A stretch of 64,000 bases of DNA, taken from Plasmopara viticola (lineage: Eukaryota; Oomycota; Peronosporomycetes; Peronosporales; Peronosporaceae). The stretch lies in assembly GCA_001695595.3 (NCBI GenBank), contig MBPM02000004.1, forward strand, positions 806,001 to 870,000, in the 5' to 3' direction. The notes beneath the pieces are model-generated. The model was not told the origin of the DNA. It saw nothing but the letters and a program-made list of their open reading frames with translations, and ran no database searches. Each line of letters opens with the position of its first letter. Position 1 is the first letter of the stretch. The position numbers and the translations under genes were made by a program. Below are positions 23,857 through 34,258 of this stretch, in pieces.

Positions 23857-24867
23857 ATGATCACCCCAAGAGTCGCCTCGAACTCTTCTGTTGCCTTTTT
23901 CCTTCTCTGCTGCTTGTCACGTTCCATGTTGTCAACGTTTGGCGACTTGACAAAAGCGGGTGCTGCTCATGCCTGCATTTTCTCTCCAAATGCTACGTCA
24001 ATGTGCAAACCCCTCTCATTGTGCATTCTCCGCAATTTGAAAATATTTTCAGTAGGAAAGTAAACGAAGGTTTACGAAAATTGCACGCGAATATGTGACT
24101 TGCGAAAGTGTCAGTGTCACCCCTCGTATAGATGGCTCCAGGTCGATACTTGATGCAATACTTGGCGCCGAGATGGTAAAACTGCTATTTGCTTTGTGTT
24201 AGCATTCCTTGTACACGCATCGCGTTCTCTAATATGCTACGTAACTTTTGTCACTCTCCACCCCATCCGAATCAGACGTCCGCATCAGTTTTTGACTGAG
24301 ACTACTAGCAATCTCATTATTTGTTCACTTTGTGACGCTTGATTGCTCAGCAAGTATTATTCATCGGAGATGAAAGCGGTTGATACGGTCTTTCTTCACT
24401 CCTTTTGGCCTCCATCACCACAAGAATCAATCATGGCGCCCATGTTGTTTTCAAATACAGTCAGGTCAATGAGTAATTGCATGAGAAAATTTGGCTCGAC
24501 CTTTGCGTTGCATGGAGGCCCTCGCACGGATAAAGCATGAGGATACTTCCGTCCTCTTGTGTACAGAGCCCACTAGGACCTCCTGGTCATCGTACGCAAA
24601 AAAGTAACGAACTTCGGCTACAAACAGCTCTGAGCACTCGGCGTGCGCATCGTAGCCCAAGTCTGACGCCATGTAAAACTTTTCATATTGATTTCGAAAA
24701 GCTGCTCTTAAACAGGCTTTTGGACTGCAAGCTGCTAAGTGTTACGTTGCATTGGTTGCGCGGAAGGTGCTTGAAAGCTTAAGATTTACTATTACGTCTA
24801 AAGCGGCATTGGCAGCCCAACCATAAGGGTCTCGTGCTGCTATCGGCATTGGAGCTGGACTTCATGG
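23857..24867. other. No recognised gene
   Basis: A minus-strand open stretch (24672-24466) looks protein-like (AECSELFVAEVRYFFAYDD) and could be a gene or transposon fragment, but I cannot name a family. Nothing else is visible. Confidence 0.35.
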
Positions 24868-24961
24868 GTATTATAGCCATTTATATTTATAGAGCCGCGT
24901 TATCTATCTACCTGAGTATTGTAGCCATTTATATTTATAGAGCCGCGTTATCCATCTACCC
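24868..24961. repeat. 48-bp tandem duplication at the left tip of the TIR element
   Basis: Two copies of a block with TAGCCATTTATATTTATAG and AGCCGCGTTATC (periods start at 24868 and 24916). Each contains the 9-bp ATATTTATA and the first roughly 20 bases of the terminal inverted repeat. Confidence 0.8.
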
Positions 24962-25028
24962 ATTATTATCATCCCCCCTTTTTGTGATTGGCTAATTAAA
25001 GAAATTACTGATTGGCTAAAACTCGAGC
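24940..25028 (+). repeat. Left terminal inverted repeat
   Basis: Pairs with 27540-27630. The central part, between the outer 17 bases and the TTTTTGTGATT block, is diverged; the outer and inner blocks are well kept. Confidence 0.8.
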
Positions 25029-25247
25029 TTGGTATTTAAATGCTTAACCTCTTCTAGCTGTTTACTTTACATTCACAGAACTGGCCATAGTTCGCGAACA
25101 TGCCGATAGCGCGAGCAGACAATGTAACGCCGTCACTGCCCCAGCTATCAACATTGTTCACATCATTTCGGTAAGCTGGCTACTCTCAGTATCGTACAAC
25201 ATTTTATGACACTCTTCTGAGATGATCAAAAGTGTACCACGATTGAA

Positions 25248-26061
25248 GTGTCTAAACACAGTGCTTACGAGCAAAGGAAGTGGAGGCTTGAAGTGAGGTT
25301 GCATTTAGAGCACACAGAGAAGACGAATGCGTTGGTGAAAAAAGTGAGTGTAAATTTTCACAAGCAGGGACAGAAATGTAGAGAAAAGGACCAGCAAGAG
25401 ATGACGGAGCTCCCGCAGAGATGTGAGTCGCTTGAGCTGGCGTTAAGTGGTGAGAAAGATGACAAGTGTTAAATTGAAAAGAATCACAGGAAATGGATGG
25501 GACGCCGAAGGAATTTGAGTGTACGTGCAAAGAGCTGATGGCTAGCGCGGCAGCTTTAACAATAGATAAAAGTGAAGCCGAAATCGCACAGACTTAACAA
25601 ATTTCAAATTATGAGAATATGGTGAGGAAGGTTTTAAACGAACTGCTAGGCACACAAAAAGAATTGACAGAGTCGAAGAACAATGGAGCAGACAAGCAGT
25701 CGTAACTTGAAGCGGCTGATGCCGAATTAGTTCCAGTAGTAGAGAAGTATGAGGAACGGCTTACCGAGGCTTCACAGAAGCTGCTTGATAATGAAGTGGA
25801 CCAGCAGCGATACGCAGTATATTTGTGTGATGTGGAAAATGGGCTGAGAAAAGTTCAGACGGAGCTCGCTGGCTCTGAGTCCACGCTGCAGTCAAATGCG
25901 AAAAAGTTCAAACAAAATCTCGCGGAAGCTGTACAAGTGAGTGCGCAGAATGAGAAAACGGCTTGCGTCTCAATCAATAAAAACGAAAATTTACAGAACG
26001 AACTTTATGAAGTCCGACAGGCTGCGAAAATTACGACTGAAGAGCTTTCAATCGTAAAGTA
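25248..26061 (+). pseudogene. Captured coiled-coil protein gene fragment
   Basis: One or two plus-strand frames encode long Glu/Lys/Gln-rich heptad-type sequence, for example 25796-26062 with SESTLQSNAKKFKQNLAEAV and further ENLQNELYEVRQA. The stretch is interrupted by stops at about 25470, 25595 and 25702 and by at least one shift. I do not recognise the parent gene; a cytoskeletal or motor-associated coiled-coil protein is a guess from composition. A possible first exon lies at 25100-25170 (ATG to a GTAAGC donor), but no convincing acceptor was found. It ends 45 bases before the tubulin start. Confidence 0.55.
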
Positions 26062-26105
26062 GAAAACGCAAGAGCATTTAATGGCTCAGCATCCAGTGCA
26101 TTCTC

Positions 26106-27455
26106 ATGCGTAAATTCCTGTCCATTCATCTCGGTCAAGGCGGCTCCTAGTCGGCAACGCGTGCTGGGAGCTCTACTGTCTCGAGCACGGCTATCAACCT
26201 GGTGGTCGAATTCCTAGCGACTTAATTGCCATGGGCGACGACTCATTTTCCTCCCTGTTTCTCTGACACAGGCTCCGGCAAGCACGTACCACGTGCTGTG
26301 TTCGTGGATTTTGAACCCTCAGTCTGTGACGAAGTCCGAACGGGGGCTTATCGTCAATTGGACCACCCACAACAGATCATTTCTGGCAAAGAAGATGCTG
26401 CTAATAACTACGCACGTGGTCACTATACGATGGGTTAGGAAGTCGTCGATTAAGTGCTTGATCGGATTCGTAAACTTGCGAGTGCTTGTACTGGCTTGCA
26501 AGGGTTTATGGTGTTTAACGCAGTGGGTGGTGGTACGGGTTCGGGCTTTGGATCTCTCCAACTCGAGCGTCTGTCAGTCGACTATGGAGGGGAAATTAGC
26601 TTGGGTGATTATCTATCCCGTCTCCTCTACTATCTGGAGCCATTGTAAAGCTTTACAACTCGGTCCATACAACACATGCTCTACTAGAAAACACAGACTT
26701 TGATGTGATGCTCGACAATGAAGCCAATTACGACATTTGCCATCGGTCTCTAGACATTGAGCGACCGACGTACTTGAACCTCAAATGTCTGATTGCACAA
26801 GTGATTTGTCACTCACGACTACTCTCCATTTCGATGGATCGCATAATGTCGATATTACTGAATTTGAGACGAATCTAGTGCCGTATCCACGCATTCACTC
26901 AATGCTAAGTTCATACGCTCCTATAATCTCAGCTGAAAAAGCCTATCACGAGCGATTGTCGGTAACTGAGATCACGATTAGTGCTTTTGAAGCGACGTTG
27001 ATGATGGTCAAATGTGACCCACGACATAGTTGATATGTGATTACATGCCTCATGTACCGGGGTGATGTTGTCTCAAAAGACGTGAACGCTGCAGTGGCTG
27101 CAATCAAGACGAAACGCACGATTCAATTTGTAGATTGGAGTCCAACAGGCTTCAAGTGCGGCATTAATTACTAACCACCGTCTGTTGTGCCTGGTGGTGA
27201 CTTGGCTCGTGCACAACGAGCTGTAGCTATGATTTTGAACACGAGTGCCATTGCTAAGTGTATTCTCGCATTGATTACAAGCTCGATCTTATATCTGCGA
27301 AACCTGCGTGCGTCCACCGGTACGTGGGTGAAGGAATGGAGGAAGGAGAGTTTTCAGAGGCACGGGAAGATCTTGGTGCGCTTGAAAAAGACTACGAAGA
27401 AGTCACTGCGGAGATTGCCGAAGGCGAAGGCGAAAAGACTGAGGATCAATATTGA
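26106..27455 (+). pseudogene. Alpha-tubulin pseudogene, nearly full length
   Basis: The ATG at 26106 opens a tubulin N-terminus (SIHLGQ). After a shift comes [19 protein letters not shown], then the MGDDSF and [11 protein letters not shown] blocks. The GTP-binding tubulin signature appears as [13 protein letters not shown] near 26520, followed by [37 protein letters not shown] and the acidic end ([20 protein letters not shown]) closing with a QY terminus. Length and order match an intronless alpha-tubulin of about 450 residues. Many frameshifts and in-frame stops make it non-functional. It lies inside the TIR element, so it was most likely captured and then decayed. Confidence 0.9.
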
Positions 27456-27539
27456 ATGTAGCTAATCTCTAGGAGCTCCTTTTTTACTAATTTGTAGAAC
27501 ATAAATAATGGATTAAATAACAAAGTGGCGTCACGAACA

Positions 27540-27630
27540 TTTGAGTTTGAGCCAATCAGTAGTACATTTAATTAGCTAATCACAAAAATGGGATGGGTAA
27601 TGAAATGGAGGGGGATGGATAACGCGGCTC
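27540..27630 (-). repeat. Right terminal inverted repeat
   Basis: Ends GGATAACGCGGCTC, the reverse complement of the left tip, and is followed directly by the target duplication ATATTTATA. Confidence 0.8.
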
Positions 27631-27730
27631 ATATTTATAATACTCTTTTTATCATTACAGAGATCCTTTTTAATGGTGCTTTTCTGACAGCTAATCAGAG
27701 CTCGCGAATAGTGCACAGGGGTTGTCCCCT

Positions 27731-27775
27731 GCAACTTTTGAGTACATGTTTAAAAGATATGTACTCAAAAGTTGC
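27731..27775. repeat. Perfect 17-bp hairpin
   Basis: GCAACTTTTGAGTACAT and its exact reverse complement flank an 11-base loop. Just before it is an AGGGG-TTGT-CCCCT palindrome (27718-27731). Together they look like the end of a small DNA element, but no partner end was found. Confidence 0.6.
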
Positions 27776-29281
27776 TACCAGAATCTTTTATTAGATATAA
27801 AAAATGCAATTCACATGTCGATAAACAGCGCAGCACAGACCCGGCAATAGCGAGCGTAAGCCGGCAAAGGTAAAGATCCTCATCTTTTAAAAATATGGAA
27901 ACCAGAGCCTTCTTATCAGGATGAGAAGAGTCGAAATAGGCTTAAAATCAGCCTCAGTTACAAATAAATCGGGTGTGCGTGGTCTCCGCACTCTCAAATT
28001 TGGAAGGCTGGGCTAATAATAACTTCACCAGAGTATTTTGTGAACTGAGAATACAAGACATACTAGCCGAGAGCAACGCTCTATTGCCAAACTTCAACGC
28101 TCACGCTAAGTTGCTTGCAAGAAGAAAAGCCAAGACCTCCAATTAATCTATTGGGTTGAGGAGGCGTCCATATTTATTTATATTTTTGCTACATAGTTTT
28201 TAAAAAAGGTAATGTTTTTCCTATATCAGGCCGTTTCGACGATGGGTTGCAAGCTTTTCCAGTGGCGAGTTGAGGTCACCAGCCTATTTCGGAGACTTAT
28301 CGTACGCTGGCATGATACATAGTGTTGACTTGTATGGATTCTGCAGGGATGTGTCATAAGGATAGGAAAGTACTGGTGTGTGAAATCAGTGTTCCTTCAC
28401 GTGACGGAATTAATATGCCTGAAGACAATTTTCCGCGGGTTCATTTCTGTAAGGGAGGTTAGAATTAAGCGCTGATTTTTTTTCAAGAGTGAATAAGGTT
28501 TGGATCGAGGCCTAGTTGTCAGTGCGTGCACAATCAAGTGTATCGATGTGGGGTTGTTGGCTCAGGGCATGTATCAAATCGGTAGGATCTGTATCGCGAC
28601 GGTAATCTCTTGCTTATTGCAGAAAGATTTACCGAACTTGACATCCTCACATTTCGTAATTCGGTCTTGCTCAAGGGGATGTTGAGTGTGCCTGCCCTAT
28701 CATTAACCTCTTAAGCCACTCTAAAGAGCAAAGCCTTGGTAGTCCTGACCGCTTACCATTTTACTGTATATAGTATAGAAAGGTTTTGTTTTTTAGTGGC
28801 TTGCGTAAAATGGCGTTCATATTACTAAGCTACCGGGAAATTGCAATGACGGTTGACGTCACAGCCGAACCATTTAGTCAGCGAGGACAAATATTGTTCT
28901 GATCCGCCATAAGAAAAAAAAGAATTTTACATTGCAGGCAAGATAGTTGCAGGTGTGATCACTTTGAGATGTATGATGTATTAGTAATCAAAACGCAGTC
29001 GCTATTATTATCGCAGCCGTGTTAGTTAGTACCAACGTCATACTCAGATAGGCGCAATAAACGCCGACTATTTTGTCGTGAATATATTCTTTCATGTTAA
29101 ACTAAGTAAAAACTACACTTAATTCAAAGCTTAAGTGTCGAACTTCGATTTAATTTTAATTTAAAATAAATTAAGTATAATCGCAAGTGGTCGAGCATCA
29201 GGGGGAACCGCGATAAATTTGGCCGCTTCTATCGGCTGCTTATCTTCCCTCTAATTGCTGGACTCGGTGAACGTGATGGTT
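27776..29281. other. No recognised gene
   Basis: AT-rich sequence with only short frames. I see nothing supportable. Confidence 0.4.
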
Positions 29282-29880
29282 ACTTCTACGGATATTTCTG
29301 GACAACGGCGGATATAGCCGACGGTACCATGTTCCAGCTGTTGTTAATATTGCGGAAGGCATTAGAACTTATAATCAAGCCGACAAGAAACTTATGCAGG
29401 TTATTCGTCAAGTGAGAACTTGTATTGGTGGTGTCGAAATAACACCCAGGTGTGATTAGGACTTTGCGATTTCAGAAAAACATAAAATGGCACTGAGTCT
29501 TAAAAGCATGCAAGTTTGTGGCATCACTGAGAAGCGCTCACCCCCGCTAGCAAATGCTGTCTTCTTTGAGAAGAGCGGCAAGAAATTTACCAAAAGTTCT
29601 ACAAATAGGCTTCAAAACAACAACTCAGCTGCTATGAAAGTAGAATGTCCTGCGTAATGACCCTTTATTGTGTAATCATGCATGGAAAATTATGTCCAAA
29701 AATCACATCTAAGTGATGAGCCGATGACACCTACAATGAAAGTCGTAGCAAATATACACGGTTCTGTAAGACATCTCGACACTCCTGGCGTTGAGCGAGG
29801 ACATCTTTCCTGTCTTTCTAATGTGATTTAGCTTCAGAAACAAATGAAAGAAATGACAAGCAAGTATCTTTTTTCATGAG
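29282..29880 (+). pseudogene. Unrecognised protein-coding remnant
   Basis: One plus-strand frame is protein-like for about 190 codons (YSRRYHVPAVVNIAEG early, then KHKMALSLKSMQVCG and NAVFFEKSGKKFTKSS), broken by a TAG near 29457 and a double stop near 29656, and ends at 29878-29880. The steady frame and amphipathic composition argue for a decayed gene rather than chance. No family is recognised. Confidence 0.3.
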
Positions 29881-31375
29881 AGGCGATGCTCGTTAGACCA
29901 ATTGACATCAGAATCAAACGCTACCTCTTTATTATATCCATCTTAACGCAATTATGATAGAACAGGAACCCTTTTCTGCCAGTATGTTGCCATAAGTTGC
30001 TTTGGCAATGCGTTTAATCCAGATGCTGTAAATTTTTCACTTCCTCGGTTTAGGTTCTCGGGCAGATGCTCTCGTTCAATGAGAGATCTAGAATACAAGA
30101 GATGATGGAAATAATGACTCGAAGCTACACTTTTTTGGTAAGAGGTATCGTTTGTATCAGTGCCCTATCTGTCAAGGTCCCAGCTTTGCGCTTAATTAGT
30201 GGCAACGAAGAGGTGCTTTCATTAATGAAAACATTTTATACGATAGTATAATCCTCAACAATAGTACGACAAAAAGACCGTTTTCTTGACGTACTGCACG
30301 GATAACCAAAATTGTAATTTTTTTAAGCTTTAAGTTGTAGGTCGAAATGGTAACTCTACAATTCATAAATTACTGGCTTCAGGCAATAAAAGCGTTCATA
30401 TTCGGGATAAAATGAAGAAGGGAGGTGCATGACTAGCCTGTACCAAATTTTGACTTTCAGCTAAAATTTGCAATATCTCTTTCAAATTAAACTTATCTGT
30501 CGAAACTTCGACGCCAACTCAGACTTAAAAGCTCTCTACATGTACAAGATCGCCAGGCTAGCGCTTGACAACATTTAGTAGCTTATCCGGCCAGATGACG
30601 ATCGGAGCGTTTAAACTTTGTAAAAACACATTCGCAGCCAGATTGTACATGGATCCCACTGTCGGACTTATGAATTGGTGCTTTGCCTTGTGTAATTTTG
30701 GTGGTTTGTTTATTGCACTCAGAAGTTTTCCTTTATCCTCATTAAAGTACCAAAATCAAAATCATATGTCCAACTCTATTGCAAACATTTCCCGGTACTC
30801 TTCTGAGTTTACCTGTATTTTACATGACGGACTGCCAGAGCCGGCGCAGTAGCGTCGTAGCCGAATTTACTGGTACCGTACTAGCTGGCAAAGCTGAAAT
30901 CGTCGCATCACGAAAATAACCTTGACATTCCAGCTCATTCCTCCAAGCAACAAAGATTTCTTCTTCCGCTTTGCAAACATGTGGTCATACTACTTCAAGA
31001 GCCTCTTTACTCGAAGACCCTAACCTGCAGTTCGAATTTACCAGATTTTTTGAGATAAACGACTCTACTGCCATCTGCTAGCGTACTTAATGATCTCATG
31101 CGGTAAACCTTATAGCATATAAAGTCTGTGCTAATTTTCTGTTTGAAGGCAGTGCAATGTCTTGTTATCTTCGAAGAGCGATTCGATAGAGTCGGAGTGG
31201 ATAGCCTCCTACAATTGCACGGCAAACGTAGTGGTGTATAAAAGAGATACTGCAAAATTGCTGGCGAACGTATACTCGATGCTTTCGTGTTTTCAAATCA
31301 TGTTGCTGCGCTCTTCTTTCGACACCACGACCCACGTATTATGCCCCGTGACTTACTCTATGTCGGAAGTAACAC
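29881..31375. other. No recognised gene
   Basis: A 95-codon frame (30565-30852) is unrecognised. The last roughly 300 bases are upstream sequence of lectin Y1. In array units 2 and 3 the corresponding position, 1.6-1.7 kb before the Y gene, holds an X lectin; here none is visible. Confidence 0.4.
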
Positions 31376-31500
31376 GTCGACACATCCCTCGATCGATCCT
31401 CCCTTGTTACTCGCATGGCTATTACTAACGTTATATTAGACAGTACTACCACATGGCTTTTTCAAGCACTTGCCTCCCAACACTTCATTTGAAAACATTC
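31376..31500 (+). promoter_or_regulatory. Upstream motif and initiator of lectin gene Y1
   Basis: GTCGACACATCCCTCGATCG starts 152 nt before the ATG. TTCATTTGAAAACATTC (31484-31500) is the initiator-like element 28 nt before the ATG. Confidence 0.5.
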
Positions 31501-31527
31501 CTTCTTCCACCCACCCGATCTACTACG

Positions 31528-32196
31528 ATGAAGCTCTTCTTTCACCTTTTGGCAACGGTTTCGCTTGTCAAAGGCAACGAATTCCCTTCGTGCGTAGTTA
31601 TCGGCGGCCCCCGCGGCAGTCCTTTTGACGACTCGAAACTCATTGGCGCTGGGCAAACGTTGACGTCGATCACGCTCTGCGCTAACCACCGTGTGGATGG
31701 CGTTGGCGTTTCGGTCATTCATACGGACCTTACGAAGCAAGAACCGTTTCATGGCTCGAAAAAAAATTGTCAAGTGTCTAATCTGGCTCCTGGCGAAAGC
31801 ATTACATCGTTTGAGGTGCACACTGTAAAACATGATAAGCAGACGCGCGTTGCTTTCGTCAGGGTCACGAACGAAGCAGGCCACTCCTACCAAGCCGGCA
31901 GGATGACGAAGGATGAGAAACGAATACATACCTGCAAACCTCCTATAGGATATCATTTCGGTGGGTTTGCCGGGCGCGAAGGGGATGAAATTGATGCGCT
32001 CGCTCCTCTATGGGTGCCTATTATGGCTGATCAGGCCGCACCTCCACCTGCAACCGTGCAACCTTTTCTGCCCGCGCCTCCAACCCAGCCACCTATTGTG
32101 CCCACGACTCCGCCTATAATTCAGCAACCTGCGCCCACGGCTCCGCCTACAATTCAGCAACCTGCTCCGCCCGTGGCTCCGGTATATCAGTTTTAA
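31528..32196 (+). CDS. Secreted jacalin-like lectin Y1 with proline-rich tail (222 aa)
   Basis: A signal peptide (MKLFFHLLATVSLVKG) is followed by a jacalin domain with the family landmarks: the C22 region, GGPRGSPFDD, LCANHRVDGVGVSV, FHGSKKNC and GGFAGREGDEIDALAPLW. The second sugar-site loop GDEID is kept, while the first GxxxD loop reads NHRVD (glycine lost). After the domain comes a roughly 50-residue Pro/Thr/Gln-rich tail (such as PTTPPIIQQPAPTAPP) coded by a 33-bp minisatellite. The frame is open for 25 codons upstream of the chosen ATG (to 31453), but ATG 31528 is the one that gives the signal peptide and matches the paralogues. It is the oldest and only Y copy with the tail intact. 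The tail may be an extended or O-glycosylated linker; that is inference. Confidence 0.85.
   Translation: MKLFFHLLATVSLVKGNEFPSCVVIGGPRGSPFDDSKLIGAGQTLTSITLCANHRVDGVGVSVIHTDLTKQEPFHGSKKNCQVSNLAPGESITSFEVHTVKHDKQTRVAFVRVTNEAGHSYQAGRMTKDEKRIHTCKPPIGYHFGGFAGREGDEIDALAPLWVPIMADQAAPPPATVQPFLPAPPTQPPIVPTTPPIIQQPAPTAPPTIQQPAPPVAPVYQF
32101..32166 (+). repeat. 33-bp coding minisatellite in the Y1 tail
   Basis: Two near-identical 33-base copies starting CCCACGRCTCCGCCTAYAAT, followed by a partial third. The period is a multiple of three, so copy-number change would keep the frame. Confidence 0.8.
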
Positions 32197-33840
32197 AAAG
32201 GTTGGCTCGATTCTCAGCTTTCATCCATTTTTTCATGACCATTACGTACCTGTCGTTGAGTCCGTAGAAACAGAATAGGTTTGTTCTACCTCTTTTGCTT
32301 TTATAGATTCTTGTTTTGCAATGTAAAAAGCGCAGAAATTGTCAAAATACGAAAAAAAACTTTCTCTTGACTGCACACTTGCACTCGATCGCAGAAAAAG
32401 CTTGTGTTTCTTGCTATCATTTTAGCAGAATTTTTGCTTAAACTTACGTGCCTCTGAGGTATAAGTCGCCGAGCAAATAGCGCCTTGTACCTGCTTAGAG
32501 AATTTTGCTAAAGAAGTTGTCGTCGCTGTCGTCTTTTCTAGACGTACGCTTACCAAAATGGCATCAACTGAGTCGGCTTGTCGTTTGTCCACCCGATGGT
32601 CCTCCCTACCTTATATTCTTAAGAAGGTAAGAAAGACAGCGTAAAGATAAGCAGTAAAAGGGAGCAATTTAATGAGCCAGTGCGTAAATATAAGCAGCCT
32701 CTACTTAGTCGAATATTGTGATGTTTTTCTAGTAAATAAAAACTCGTAATTTTAATATTTTATTCAAGAAACTTTTCTAAGCGTCTTCAGCACCTTCAAC
32801 AAATGTCACCGGATTCCTTTTACCCTGACAACGTAACGTGTTGTAAGACTTAGCCTCGATTTAGTAGGTTTCTTTCCCCAACATGACCTCGAAATTCTCA
32901 GGTAACGACTCCGTCACCAGGTAGGAAAACGAGCTGATTGAAGCCACTCCCCTCGACCAGAAATTCTGGGAAACTTATAAAAATCAAAAGGCACCCGAAT
33001 TGCCCAAGAAATTTAGTAGAGATTGGGAATGATTGACGAAAACATTTGTGCATTTTTAAACTAACACTGTATATCAAAATCGGCCAGAACCTATTAACAT
33101 GACGTCGTCCACGATTTAGTCGGAAGGAGAGGGTACCTTCGATGACTTTGCTAATTCCGTATCTTTGTTAATGAAGATTACAACAGTGTTCGTGAAGAGC
33201 GACAGCAGCGTAAACATACAAAAAGTGTATTTAATGCTTTTAATAATTGATTGAGATGCTCGATTTTACTCACGGACCCAAAAATGCAGCAAGCAATAGT
33301 TGACATCAGAAGCTTCGTGTGAGGCGGCGTATCCTCTGATGTTGTTGAGAAGGCGTAGAGAATGTAGACACTGAAAATATATGTCGCTAGTGGGATACAG
33401 GTTTAAACCAGTTTAGGAAGCTAAACTTAATTTTGTGGTGAAGGAATACTGCTTCATATACAAACATCTGAAAGTTGCACTCAAATTATCCTGAGTGATC
33501 GCATTTGTCCGGCAAAGTCCCTTTTTGTCCAAACCAAAATTTCGGCTCCTTGCCTTGTATAACCTCTAGCGACCTGATTGATCTTATTCTTGCTAATGCT
33601 GCCGCTCTCTAATCAATTGTCCAACTGACGGAGACGTATGGCGAGCCAGATCTATATGAAGATGGAGAATCCATCAGCCATGGACAGCAATTATAAATCT
33701 TTTGATTCGTCTCAACAAACACGTAATTGGTTTCGGCGTCTTACAGCACCACGGTCACGAGGGGGGCCAAATAATCAAAAAAGTCAATTTCGCCGATGAC
33801 AAGTATACTATAGCGTGACAGATAAAAACCTGCCATACAC
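32197..33840. other. Conserved 3' flank of the Y gene (array unit 1)
   Basis: No gene. Segments such as CAACATGACCTCGAAAT (about 32880) recur at about 46577 and 60511, after Y2 and Y3, in the same order, so this is ancestral array sequence rather than unique DNA. About 33790-33840 leads into an LTR. Confidence 0.6.
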
Positions 33841-34258
33841 TGTAACACAGTCACGGAAGGACCATCTTTGAAGAGCAATTGCTCGATGAGGCTTGAGTGG
33901 CGGGCGGGGCAAATTAGGCAAAAGAGGGGAAGCGTTAGTTGCTTGAAGCAAATTGAGTAGTGATATCAAATGGCGAGCTCCTACGGAGTCTTGTCTTGCA
34001 ACAGTCTCACTGCTGTCACCATGTCAAAGGCTATCATTCTTTTTTCTCCATTTGTCTTTTCTTACACATCCTGGTTTTTTAATCAACAAGTTCTCTTGAC
34101 ACGCAATGAATTGAGAACATCTGGACGTTGATTCTTGTCTAAAATTGTGTAAATGCCAATTCTTATTGACACTTTCAGCGCATACATACGGTATAGTGTA
34201 TCTGTATGGCGTAGTCACCGTTATTTGCAAACCTACCGGTGACGACGGATACGTAGCA
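33841..34258 (-). repeat. LTR of gypsy family G2 (unit 1)
   Basis: On the plus strand it starts TGTAACACAGTCACGG and ends CGTAGCA. It aligns with 47615-48006 and 61783-62177. Reading on the minus strand, a purine tract (GAAAGGAGG) lies directly upstream, as expected for a 3' LTR. Confidence 0.65.

Larger units (their letters stand above)
24940..27630. mobile_element. Non-autonomous TIR transposon carrying captured gene fragments (Pack-MULE-like)
   Basis: The ends are inverted repeats: 24940-25028 (starts GAGCCGCGTTATCCATC) matches the reverse complement of 27540-27630. Shared blocks are GAGCCGCGTTATCCATC, TTTTTGTGATTGGCTAAT and ACTGATTGGCT. Immediately outside both ends is the identical 9-bp ATATTTATA (24931-24939 and 27631-27639). 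A 9-bp target duplication with long TIRs is typical of Mutator-like elements. No transposase is present. The interior holds a coiled-coil gene fragment and an alpha-tubulin pseudogene, both decayed. The superfamily assignment rests on TSD length and TIR length only. Confidence 0.78.

Noticed and set aside
24868..24961. CRISPR-like direct repeats
   Set aside because: Only two adjacent copies without spacers, in a eukaryotic transposon setting.
26319..26561. 80-codon minus-strand frame in the tubulin region
   Set aside because: It lies antisense to the tubulin GTP-binding region and has no support of its own.
31462..31956. 164-codon minus-strand frame opposite lectin Y1
   Set aside because: A shadow of the lectin coding sequence; similar antisense frames occur opposite Y2 and Y3 and carry no family signature.
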